From Neobacillus ginsengisoli (lineage in GTDB: Bacteria > Bacillota > Bacilli > Bacillales_B > DSM-18226), in contig NZ_JAUSTW010000022.1 of assembly GCF_030813055.1 (NCBI RefSeq), forward strand, positions 1 through 13,191: a DNA stretch of 13,191 bases, read 5' to 3'. The first letter of the stretch is position 1. Each line of letters begins with the position of its first letter. Shown in pieces: positions 6,600-13,037 of the stretch. A program made the position numbers and the translations under genes. Under the pieces are notes generated by a model. That model saw nothing but the letters and a program-made list of their open reading frames with translations. It was not told where the DNA came from and made no database searches.

Positions 6600-7361
6600 T
6601 TATTGGGATCCAAGAGCCAGTTGTACAATCTTAACAATTATTAAAATCACTGCTACTAACAGATAACCACGTAGTAAAATCATACCGAGTTTCCGAGTTT
6701 TTGACCATACTGGTTTTTGGAGCTCACTTACTGGAGGCATACGCCAAAAACGACGATCCATAGCATACTGGGTTTCTTCTACGGCTTTTACTTTAAATTT
6801 ATTTTTTTGAAAGTAATATAGAAGCCCTGCAAGAATAAGTCCAATAATAAGTGCGCCGGATAGTACCTCAGTTAATACCTTTATATCGACATTTGGGAAT
6901 AGTGTTGTTACTGCAAGAAGTAAAGAAAGTATAATAAGGACACCCACAATAACTGAGCTTACTACATTGAGCCACATCTTATTTACCCACGGTCCTAAAA
7001 CATCCTTATCATTGCAAAGCAACAAGAGAAAAACCGTAGCACTAGGAAGCAATATCCCTGCAAGCGCCTGTACTGCTGTTGTAATGAGTCCAAGCGGTGC
7101 ATGTGGAATGAGCACAATTCCAGCAGCAATTAAGATAAGAAGTCCGTAGCTAATATAAAATCCTTTTGCATCTTTTACACTACGATGTAAAGAATGATTG
7201 ACTCCAAACACATCACCAAAAGCATACTTGCGTTTATTTGTATTCATTGCAACTATAGCATTTTTCTTTTTGTATTCATCATGCTTCGTTTTGTCTTCGT
7301 TTGTATATTCGTCACGCTTATTTTCGTAGTTATTAATGTAGTTTTCTGTAGGCGCTAGCTT
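6600..7361 (-). pseudogene. NRAMP-family divalent metal transporter, C-terminal remnant
   Basis: The frame runs from a stop at 7362-7364 to the TAA at 6600 and encodes about 253 residues, of which 215 follow the first ATG (7247). It matches the second half of NRAMP-type transporters. It has a charged cytoplasmic linker (ENKRDEYTNEDK), FGDVFGVNHSLHRS, then IPHAPLGLITTAVQALAG, LLCNDKDVLGPWVNK and three more helices. The N-terminal helices, including the metal-binding DPGN-type helix 1 and the helix 6 MPH-type motif, are absent. No Shine-Dalgarno site precedes the ATG at 7247. I read this as a 5'-deleted relic. NRAMP-related Mg2+ transporters exist in clostridia, but with the binding helices missing the ion cannot be inferred. 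Confidence 0.75.
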
Positions 7362-7416
7362 CTAATCCCTTTTAATTCGTGTTCCACAAGCAAGCAAACT
7401 GCTTCACTGATGGATC

Positions 7417-7928
7417 TTAATTAATTCCAACCTTATTACTTCTTCTTTCGAGCAGAATTACATCACGCCAAACACCATTCATTTTTCCAATACGCTCTCG
7501 ACGGCCAATTTCTCGGAATCCAAATTTCTTATGTAATTTAATACTTTCCTTGTTTTCCGGAAAAATTCCCGCTTGTAATGTCCAATATCCATTTTTTTCA
7601 CTTGAATCTACTAAAGATTTAAGTAGAGCACTTCCAATTCCTTCTCCCCTGTGTATTTGACTCACATAAATACTTACTTCAGCCACACCAGAATAAACAC
7701 ATCTACTCGAAACAGGACTTAATGCGATCCAACCTAACCTAAAATTTTCTTATCTTCACGGGCAACCAATCTGCATTCTAATAAATGTGCAGCGTCCCAT
7801 TCTTCCCAAGTAGGAGCTTCCGTTTGAAATGTTGCATTCCCGGTATCAATTCCTTCAAGATATATTGAACAAACTTGTTCCCAGTCTTCTTTTTCCAAGT
7901 TATTAATCAAGAACTCCTTATTACCCAT
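7417..7928 (-). pseudogene. Pat-like GNAT N-acetyltransferase, frameshifted by a 5-bp duplication
   Basis: The start is the ATG at 7928, with AAAGGTGG upstream. The first part encodes MGNKEFLIN to VAREDKKILG, including the TGNATFQTEAPTWEEWD motif of phosphinothricin/methionine-sulfoximine-type acetyltransferases. It then hits a TAG. The rest continues in another frame: WIALSPVSSRCVYSGVAEVS, the acetyl-CoA loop RGEGIGSALL, then QAGIFPENKESIKLH and a C-terminus at 7417. AACCT is tandemly duplicated at 7731-7740. Removing one copy restores a 168-aa protein of normal family length. As read the gene is broken. A reversible slippage or a sequencing error is possible. Confidence 0.88.
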
Positions 7929-8166
7929 GTTAAGACCACCTTTTTTTAACATAATAGATTCAATTTCATCATTATAATTTAAAATCCTTCTATATATTGA
8001 AAGAAACCTATTCGTGAACGAACAATGACTGTCCTGAAGACAGCCACTTGATAACAAAAATAAGGACATTACCAGGAAAAGGTTTGCCCTTATTACATTT
8101 CTTCTTTATTCTATGTTTTATCAAACACTTTACGAAGATAAAAGAAAGAACATTCCCTAAAAGATT

Positions 8167-8613
8167 TTACTTATTGCAGCAAGTTGTTGAAGTAGGATTT
8201 GATGGTGTAGTAGTTATACAGCATTCATTCTCAACGATCGAATGAACCTCAGCATCACCTTTTGTATAGAAGAATTCCCATTCGTTGCCGTCGGGATCTG
8301 TAACCCAAAATTTATCTTGAGTAGCATAGCAGCATGTAACATCCATTTCTTCGCGAGCAAAGAACCCTAATTTCTCAAAACGGTCTTTATGCTGGAAAAC
8401 TTCATCTCGATTTTCCACTTGAAACCCAAAATGTCCTACCTGATTTCCGGCTACTTTATCTTTTAAGTTCAATGTGAAATTTAGTTCTGGATCATTTAGT
8501 AAAAATTTTGCGTATCCAGGCTTTATTTTAACAGGCTCTGCATTAAATACTTTTGTATAAAACTCGATTGACTTTTCTAAATCCGTAACATTTACTCCAA
8601 CATGCATTTTCAT
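8167..8613 (-). CDS. arsI: ArsI-type C-As lyase (VOC/ArsI-CadI family)
   Basis: A 148-aa vicinal-oxygen-chelate dioxygenase. ArsI cleaves the carbon-arsenic bond of trivalent organoarsenicals such as methylarsenite, using Fe(II) and O2. Expected metal ligands are present: His4 (MKMHVGVNV), His61 (GNQVGHFGF) and Glu113 (DPDGNEWEFFY). The substrate-binding Cys94-Cys95 pair lies in DVTCCYA. The C-terminal tail carries further Cys pairs (ECC and TTCCNK), common in this family. AAGGAG lies 9 bases before the ATG. The promoter is flanked by three ArsR-like operators (8646-8757), implying arsenic induction. No arsR, arsB or arsC is in the window, so the repressor must be encoded elsewhere. Cadmium-induced CadI is the nearest alternative label. 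Confidence 0.92.
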   Translation of the reverse strand: MKMHVGVNVTDLEKSIEFYTKVFNAEPVKIKPGYAKFLLNDPELNFTLNLKDKVAGNQVGHFGFQVENRDEVFQHKDRFEKLGFFAREEMDVTCCYATQDKFWVTDPDGNEWEFFYTKGDAEVHSIVENECCITTTPSNPTSTTCCNK

Positions 8614-8645
8614 TTTTAACAGCTCCTTAATATTTATTGGTATCG

Positions 8646-8667
8646 TAAATCAATTTTTTTTGATTTA
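8646..8667. promoter_or_regulatory. ArsR-like operator, box 1
   Basis: TAAATCAA (8646-8653), six T, then TTGATTTA (8660-8667) is a perfect 8-bp inverted repeat. It matches the ATCAA-N6-TTGAT form of Bacillus ArsR/SmtB-family operators. It lies between the predicted transcription start and the arsI start codon. Confidence 0.8.
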
Positions 8668-8674
8668 AAGGATA

Positions 8675-8696
8675 TAAATCAACTTTTTTTGATTTA
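8675..8696. promoter_or_regulatory. ArsR-like operator, box 2
   Basis: TAAATCAA (8675-8682) and TTGATTTA (8689-8696) with a 6-base spacer have the same half-sites and spacing as box 1. The centres are 29 bp apart, close to three helical turns. It overlaps the expected transcription start of arsI. Confidence 0.8.
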
Positions 8697-8703
8697 CAAT
8701 TAC

Positions 8704-8732
8704 AGTATATTAGTAATTTTTTCTAATTACAA
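8704..8732 (-). promoter_or_regulatory. arsI promoter
   Basis: Read on the minus strand, TTGTAA (8732-8727) and TATACT (8709-8704) are separated by 17 bases. The promoter lies between operator boxes 2 and 3, so a bound ArsR-type repressor would block RNA polymerase. Confidence 0.7.
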
Positions 8733-8737
8733 TCAAT

Positions 8738-8757
8738 TTATCAAAAAAAATTGATAT
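8738..8757. promoter_or_regulatory. ArsR-like operator, box 3
   Basis: TTATCAA (8738-8744), six A, then TTGATAT (8751-8757) keeps the ATCAA-N6-TTGAT core with one mismatch outside it. It lies just upstream of the -35 element of the arsI promoter. Confidence 0.65.
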
Positions 8758-8810
8758 TTAATTTGTGTCATTTGTACTCCTCGGGGTACCACCAGCAAAA
8801 CACCAATATT

Positions 8811-8855
8811 AAAAAGCCCTATTTCTTAATTTAATTTTTAGAAATAGGGCTTTTT
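8811..8855. terminator. Strong, probably bidirectional terminator
   Basis: AAAAAGCCCTATTTCT (8811-8826) pairs perfectly with AGAAATAGGGCTTTTT (8840-8855): 16 bp with a 13-nt loop. U tracts form on either strand. It insulates arsI from transcription arriving from the permease region. Confidence 0.85.
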
Positions 8856-8910
8856 GGTTACTCAAGAAATGCGCCCGATTGTTGAAGTTTTATAAATAAA
8901 ATTGTGTCTC

Positions 8911-9039
8911 CTAAAAGAACGTTCGTGTTAAAGTACACTCTTGAATCATAAACTCAATATTTTTGGCGAAAAAATACGAAGCCACAACCGTAATGAGCAC
9001 CCATAAAATAATCGGTACGACAACAGCCAACTTCATCAT
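8911..9039 (-). CDS. Possible 42-aa single-helix membrane peptide or gene remnant
   Basis: The frame ATGATG to TAG encodes MMKLAVVVPIILWVLITVV, then ASYFFAKN and a polar tail. It is a plausible single-span membrane peptide. No good Shine-Dalgarno site is visible upstream, and it follows directly on the hairpin at 9045-9078. It lies between the permease gene and the strong terminator at 8811. It could be a real small protein or the start of a decayed gene. No homologue is recognised. Confidence 0.25.
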   Translation of the reverse strand: MMKLAVVVPIILWVLITVVASYFFAKNIEFMIQECTLTRTFF

Positions 9040-9044
9040 AAAAG

Positions 9045-9078
9045 TTAAAGGCATGAAAAAAATTTTCCATGCCTTTAA
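9045..9078 (-). terminator. Hairpin after the KimA-like permease gene
   Basis: TTAAAGGCATG (9045-9055) pairs over 11 bp with CATGCCTTTAA (9068-9078). It lies 4 bases past the permease stop codon. On the minus strand the tail is only CTTTT, so termination may be partial, or the strong stem at 8811-8855 may finish it. Confidence 0.65.
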
Positions 9079-9081
9079 AAG

Positions 9082-10992
9082 CTATTTCTTTAAATGATAA
9101 GGTACAGTTGTAATCACAACATCTTTATGTCTTATTAACCATAGACGAAGTAATAGAGCTGTTTGATTGTGTAATAAGTTATGCCACCACTTATTAGTAA
9201 CAAATTGAGGTATGACAATATGAATTTGTGCTTTAAACTGTTCTTTTTCTTCGATTATTTTTATTAATCTTGAAAGAGGTTCTAAAACCGATCTATATTT
9301 ACTTTTCAAGGTTACTAATCTACATGGATTCCCCCATTCCTCCCATTTCGCCTCCATCTTTTTCATCGAATCATCATCAAAACCTACATATACAGCTAAT
9401 AAATTAGCCTGACTTAAACTTATAGCAAATGATAATGTATTTTGGACAACTCGATGAATACCTGAAACAAGTACGATGGTAACGACCCTGTTCTTTTCAG
9501 GGCGTAACGTTTTCAAGTCAATCTTTAACTCAGCTGCAACAGCCTGATAATGATGATGGATTGTCAATGAAAAGAAAATAAACAGGGGTATTACAATTAA
9601 AACAATCCACGCACCACTAGTGAATTTGGTGACAGCAAAAATGACAGCAACAACGCTTGTGACAATTCCCCCCACCGTATTAATGGCTAATTTGGTTTTC
9701 CAACCTGAACCCTTTTCACGTTTCCACCGTTTGATAAGGCCAAATTGAGCAACTGTAAAGGATAGGAAAACTCCGATTGCATATAAAGGAATTAAGGCAT
9801 TTGTTTGAGATTGAAATGCGATAATCAATAAACTGGCGATAGCTGCCAGTGCAATAATGCCATTAGAGTAACCTAAGCGATCTCCTCTGTTCGTCAATCC
9901 ACGAGGCAAAAATCCATCAACTGCTACAATGGCAGCTAATTGTGAAAAACCTGTAAACGTAGAATTGGCTGCAAGAATGAGGACGATAAAAGTAAACCAT
10001 ATGATTAATTGATACATGAGGCCATGTCCAAAATAATATTCTGATAATTGAGATAGCATAGTATTATTAGGATTTGGACTAATACCCTTTACATATAAAT
10101 GATAAGCAAATCCCAAAAGGGTTATGGCTGTGATGATTCCTAATGCAATGTAGGTCTTAATTGCATTTTTTGGACGAGGTTCTCTGAAAATAGGAACAGC
10201 ATTTGAGATGGTTTCGATCCCTGTTAATGCAGAGCAAGCCGAACTGAATGCTTTTAATATAAGTAAAATGGTCATTCCTTTTGGAACGGTCCCAAAAGGG
10301 GGTGTGCTAGGTTGAACAAAACCATGCCTGGTCTCGTTAAAAAAACCCGTAAAAACGAGTATTAACATACATGCCATGAACCCAAATGTAGGCCATGCAA
10401 AAATTTTAGCGGATTCGGCAAGGCCCCGAAGATTCATCAATAATAATAGAAAAACACAGAGTACAGCAAGAACTGTTTCATAACGAGTAACGATTGGATA
10501 GGCGGAGGCAATAGCTTGTACCGCAGCGGAAACAGAAACAGCCACCGTTAAAATATAATCTACAAGTAATGAACTTGAAGCAATTAAAGATACCCACCGT
10601 TGTTTAAAGTTATCCTTTGCAATGGCATATGCCCCGCCTCCATTTGGGTAGGCCAATACTCCCATGATATAGGAAAGGATCAGGATGGCCAATAATATCA
10701 CGGTAGAAACAGTGATTGGGAAGATATACCACTTTGCCTCATTCCCAAACTTAGCGAGTTCTGTTATTCCTGCCTCTGGGCCGTAAGCAACGGATGAATA
10801 AAGGTCTGCAGAAAGGATAGGAAGAGCAATATACCAAATTAACTTATTGTGCTGGGCATTCAATTCTGCCGTTCTCATCGGCCTTCCAATTAATAAACGT
10901 TTAACACTGTTGAAATTGGAAAAAGAAAACCAAATTCCAATTAAGGCCAATATGGCAAAAAACAGTTCTATAAAATGAGATGGATGAGTCAC
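9082..10992 (-). CDS. KimA/KUP-like potassium importer (APC superfamily), c-di-AMP riboswitch context
   Basis: A 636-aa, 12-helix APC-fold permease plus a cytoplasmic C-terminal domain (about 490-636). It aligns by eye with B. subtilis KimA (YdaO) from KRLLIGRP (31-38) to the shared end TTVPYHLKK. Residues linked to K+ and H+ coupling in KimA have counterparts: Asp63 and Tyr70 in SADLYSSVAYG, the Asp of LLVDYILTV, Thr and Glu of SALTGIETISNA, and the Tyr of IPLYAIGVF. It has about 27 extra N-terminal residues with a hydrophobic segment before KRLLIGRP. The start is GTG, with AAGGG about 10 bases upstream. It lies 99 bases behind the 192-aa gene, and the c-di-AMP riboswitch is upstream of both. 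An amino-acid permease role is the alternative. Confidence 0.85.
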   Translation of the reverse strand: MTHPSHFIELFFAILALIGIWFSFSNFNSVKRLLIGRPMRTAELNAQHNKLIWYIALPILSADLYSSVAYGPEAGITELAKFGNEAKWYIFPITVSTVILLAILILSYIMGVLAYPNGGGAYAIAKDNFKQRWVSLIASSSLLVDYILTVAVSVSAAVQAIASAYPIVTRYETVLAVLCVFLLLLMNLRGLAESAKIFAWPTFGFMACMLILVFTGFFNETRHGFVQPSTPPFGTVPKGMTILLILKAFSSACSALTGIETISNAVPIFREPRPKNAIKTYIALGIITAITLLGFAYHLYVKGISPNPNNTMLSQLSEYYFGHGLMYQLIIWFTFIVLILAANSTFTGFSQLAAIVAVDGFLPRGLTNRGDRLGYSNGIIALAAIASLLIIAFQSQTNALIPLYAIGVFLSFTVAQFGLIKRWKREKGSGWKTKLAINTVGGIVTSVVAVIFAVTKFTSGAWIVLIVIPLFIFFSLTIHHHYQAVAAELKIDLKTLRPEKNRVVTIVLVSGIHRVVQNTLSFAISLSQANLLAVYVGFDDDSMKKMEAKWEEWGNPCRLVTLKSKYRSVLEPLSRLIKIIEEKEQFKAQIHIVIPQFVTNKWWHNLLHNQTALLLRLWLIRHKDVVITTVPYHLKK

Positions 10993-11091
10993 TTTTTAAA
11001 TTCCCTTCTATAATTAAAATAAAAATCAGGCTATAAATTAGTATTTGAAATAACCTAATAAATATCATCACATAAAAATTTGTAAGTACTT

Positions 11092-11670
11092 TTAGGTAAA
11101 AAATTGTTTGCAGATATGGCTTTCTATTATTTCAGGAATTAAATTTATATCATGTTCTAAATTAACTAGGTTTAAAAATTTTTTAATATCCTCTACTGTT
11201 TCACAAACCTTTATATGCTCAATCCAAATGGAATACCCTTTTTTTTGTATACAAGTTAAAGCCATAGGGAAATCATTGCCTGATTTTAAAACATACCATC
11301 CCTCGGTTAATTCATTCCAAGGCTTTCTCATATTTAAAAGAAAGTGCAATCTCCTTCTTTTAGACCAATTTTCTTTATCTTGTTCCGCCCTTATAGCTTG
11401 ATATAGCTGGTCTATCTCCCCTTTTTGTGATTTAATCGGATCAGAAAATCCCGCCTTTTGTATAGCATGATGAATATCGTTCTCGTTGTCCGTAAACCAA
11501 TATCCCAAAATATACCTTGTATCATCTACTATTTTCCAAACTACACCAAAGATTCTGTATCTCATGGTTTGAATATCAAGGTATCCACTATTAAGCCCAA
11601 AATAAGTTGGTAAAGTGTTGTCTAAATAAACATATGTATTGCTTTTACCTTGGTAAGAGGGTTTACTCAT
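11092..11670 (-). CDS. Unrecognised 192-aa protein between c-di-AMP riboswitch and permease
   Basis: A soluble protein of 192 aa, rich in aromatic residues, with no signal peptide or membrane helix. Early it has YVYLDNTLPTYFGLNSGYLD, then RYRIFGVVWKIVDD and GYWFTDNEND. A charged helix EQDKENWSKRRRLHFL follows, then WNELTEGWYVLKSG. I recognise no family and assign no function. The ATG at 11670 has GGAGG 10 bases upstream. A longer TTG start at 11784 would sit 3 bases after its own Shine-Dalgarno-like site and is disfavoured. It lies downstream of the c-di-AMP riboswitch terminator. A second promoter (11833-11860) could drive it independently. No terminator separates it from the permease gene, so co-transcription is likely. 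Confidence 0.65.
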   Translation of the reverse strand: MSKPSYQGKSNTYVYLDNTLPTYFGLNSGYLDIQTMRYRIFGVVWKIVDDTRYILGYWFTDNENDIHHAIQKAGFSDPIKSQKGEIDQLYQAIRAEQDKENWSKRRRLHFLLNMRKPWNELTEGWYVLKSGNDFPMALTCIQKKGYSIWIEHIKVCETVEDIKKFLNLVNLEHDINLIPEIIESHICKQFFT

Positions 11671-11832
11671 CTTTACTTTTCCTCCAAAAAAACGTTTTGA
11701 ACGATTTAATATATATTTTCCATGATATATTTTATTAAACCGAGTAAACTCAAAAGTTATTTTTATGGTTTTAAAGCTATACAAACACCTCCCAATAACG
11801 TCAGTCTTAAAGTTCCCCTTTGTTAAATAGGT

Positions 11833-11860
11833 ATAATAAAAAGACCTGCTTTTTAATCAA
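11833..11860 (-). promoter_or_regulatory. Possible internal promoter for the 192-aa gene
   Basis: On the minus strand TTGATT (11860-11855) and TATTAT (11838-11833) have a 16-base spacer. It lies after the riboswitch terminator, so transcripts from here would escape c-di-AMP control. The match is moderate. Confidence 0.4.
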
Positions 11861-11881
11861 ACTGCGTTTTTGTTAAAAAAC

Positions 11882-11906
11882 AAAAAAGCCCCCTGAATTA
11901 GGCGGT
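11882..11906 (-). terminator. Terminator of the c-di-AMP riboswitch
   Basis: On the minus strand CCGCCT, AATTC and AGGGGG form an imperfect stem-loop with one G-G mismatch, followed by CTTTTTT. A nearby GGTCT-AG-AGACC stem could be part of the switching structure. The position right after the aptamer is as expected for a transcriptional OFF switch. Confidence 0.65.
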
Positions 11907-11924
11907 CTCTAGACCTCCTTCGCT

Positions 11925-12040
11925 TTAGCCGACGAAGTTAGCTGACGGGTAGGATTGCGAAAGAGAATTCATCCCTTCTACTGCTGTAGAATTAACCCCA
12001 AATAGTGGGTCCTCCGTTCTCTTTCGGGATTAGGCATTAT
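11925..12040 (-). ncRNA. ydaO-yuaA type c-di-AMP riboswitch
   Basis: Read on the minus strand it follows the ydaO consensus in order: GCC-TAATCCCGAAAG, ACGGAGGACCCA, TTTGGGGTTAAT, a variable hairpin (TTCTAC/GTAGAA), AGGGATGAATTCTCTT, then CTACCCGTCAGCTAACTTCGT and GGC closing the basal helix. It can be laid alongside the Thermoanaerobacter aptamer motif by motif. These RNAs switch genes off when c-di-AMP is high and commonly control potassium uptake, osmolyte transport or cell-wall enzymes. The next genes on this strand are the 192-aa gene and the KimA-like permease. Confidence 0.92.
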
Positions 12041-12061
12041 GAAATTGTTTCCTTGTAAGCG

Positions 12062-12090
12062 ATAATACTCCGTAGCAAATAACCTGTAAA
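12062..12090 (-). promoter_or_regulatory. Promoter of the c-di-AMP riboswitch transcript
   Basis: On the minus strand TTTACA (12090-12085) and TATTAT (12067-12062) have a 17-base spacer. Transcription would start near 12055, about 20 bases before the aptamer core. Confidence 0.65.
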
Positions 12091-12215
12091 GGGCTATTTC
12101 AAAAATTAAATATTTTTTGTTCAACTAACCTGCCCTTATATGTAGTATGATTTTCCACCGTATTCAACGTAAGTAAAGATACGAAAAATGCCATATATGT
12201 ATCTTTGTAGAAGCA

Positions 12216-12446
12216 TTATATATAGTAAGTAATTATAGTTTTTAACGTTAACAAACATAGGACTTTACTTGGAGGGGTGGGTATGATAGGCTTGCATGCC
12301 TGATGAAACAACGTCTTCAGCCTTTCAAGACCAATCATGCCCACAGAGGCTCCAAGTCAAGTCCTTAAACGCTTTTCTATGGTTACATGTAAACATAGAT
12401 AAAAGGTGCTTTCTATCAATCTTTTTAGGACTGATACTATATATAA
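12216..12446. repeat. MITE-like palindromic segment with 12-bp terminal inverted repeats
   Basis: TTATATATAGTA (12216-12227) recurs perfectly as TACTATATATAA (12435-12446). The 231-bp segment between holds a 105-nt hairpin (12260-12364) and a second hairpin (12372-12405: CTTTT-CTATG paired with CATAG-AAAAG). No ORF of credible size is present. It resembles a miniature non-autonomous element, but no target-site duplication is clear, and the terminal repeats are AT-rich. Confidence 0.4.
12260..12364. ncRNA. Long imperfect hairpin, possible structured RNA
   Basis: The arms pair in blocks: GGACTT with AAGTCC, ACTTGGAG with CTCCAAGT, TGGGTATGAT with ATCATGCCCA (one G-U), and GGCTTG with CAAGACC (one bulge). 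The top carries a further stem, CTGATGA with TCTTCAG, around AACAACG. More than 30 base pairs in 105 nt is far more than expected by chance. Either strand could be transcribed. It matches no regulatory RNA class I know. Confidence 0.5.
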
Positions 12447-12467
12447 GGGGCGTTTAGTGCAATAAGA

Positions 12468-12488
12468 AAGCTGTCTAAATGACAGCTT
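12468..12488 (-). terminator. Terminator of the DUF523 gene
   Basis: AAGCTGTC and GACAGCTT form an 8-bp perfect stem with a 5-nt loop. On the minus strand it runs into TTCTTATT. It lies about 90 bases past the stop of the gene at 12579, beyond repeat copy C. Confidence 0.65.
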
Positions 12489-12500
12489 GAACTACAACTC

Positions 12501-12535
12501 TTGCACCCGTTTGTTTAAGTGCAGTATTTCACAAT
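12501..12535 (+). repeat. Dispersed intergenic repeat, copy C
   Basis: TTGCACCCG, then TTTGTTTAAGTG, a few bases and TTTCACAATC. It matches copy B (1418) in the GCACCC and TTTAAGTG parts and copy A (474) in TTTCACAATC. It lies between the DUF523 gene stop and its terminator. Confidence 0.5.
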
Positions 12536-12578
12536 CTCTTTAAAATAAACAATATAAAAATGCCAATATTAGTAAGAA

Positions 12579-13037
12579 CTAAAGGAGGGTATCTGCAAAT
12601 TGTTCTTCTGAAATTACTTTTAATCCATTTCTTTTTAGTAAAGCAGAAGTGACTCCCATCCCCATAATTTTTTTTCCGGTAAATTCACCGTTATATATGG
12701 TTGAACCGCCACAAGATGGGCTATTTTCCTTTAGAACCACCAAAGTCGCATTTAATTCTATAGCTTGTTCTAGCGTAGAATATGCTCCTTTTATGTAAAG
12801 TTGGGTAACATCTTTACCTGATTTATCAACTACTTTAGCGTTTCCATCCAGAACATCTTCTCCGTTTCCACCAATTATCTCAGCTGGTTCTCTAGGCGTT
12901 GAAAACCCACCAAGTAATTCTGGACATATTGTAATAGCTTTATTTTCTTCTACCAATTTACTTATTTTATCATTTAAACAATTTGTCCCATTATATCTCA
13001 CATCTAACCCCGCAAAGCAGGAACTCACCAATATCAT
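12579..13037 (-). CDS. DUF523 protein, TudS-like [4Fe-4S] desulfidase candidate
   Basis: A 152-aa cytoplasmic protein covering the whole DUF523 domain. The three conserved cysteines are visible: Cys7 (VSSCFAGLDVRYNG), Cys38 (ICPELLGGFSTPREP) and Cys109 (NSPSCGGSTIYNG). In the characterised member TudS (thiouracil desulfidase) such cysteines bind a [4Fe-4S] cluster that takes sulfur from thiouracil. The Glu after CP and the Ser of SPSCG match the positions expected for active-site residues. The ATG at 13037 has AAGGGGG about 8 bases upstream. The physiological substrate in this organism is unknown. A terminator follows at 12468. Confidence 0.88.
   Translation of the reverse strand: MILVSSCFAGLDVRYNGTNCLNDKISKLVEENKAITICPELLGGFSTPREPAEIIGGNGEDVLDGNAKVVDKSGKDVTQLYIKGAYSTLEQAIELNATLVVLKENSPSCGGSTIYNGEFTGKKIMGMGVTSALLKRNGLKVISEEQFADTLL

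Noticed and set aside
7929..8069. Upstream extension of the acetyltransferase frame beginning MSLFLLSSG
   Set aside because: The ATG at 7928 has its own Shine-Dalgarno site and matches the family start. The extension passes through that site and has no homology.
8779..8797. GGTGGTACC on the minus strand, resembling part of a T-box sequence
   Set aside because: There is no specifier stem, no following terminator or antiterminator pair, and the gene ahead is arsI. It is probably a chance palindrome.
12283..12301. Six-codon ORF (MIGLHA) after a GGAGGGG site on the plus strand, and a 39-codon ORF on the minus strand of the hairpin
   Set aside because: Both lie within the palindromic arms and their sequence is dictated by the hairpin. 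There is no sign of coding selection.
12282..12317. CTGATGA core suggesting a hammerhead ribozyme in the long hairpin
   Set aside because: The required GAAA after stem II and the cleavage-site context are absent. The bases are better explained as a hairpin stem (CTGATGA with TCTTCAG).
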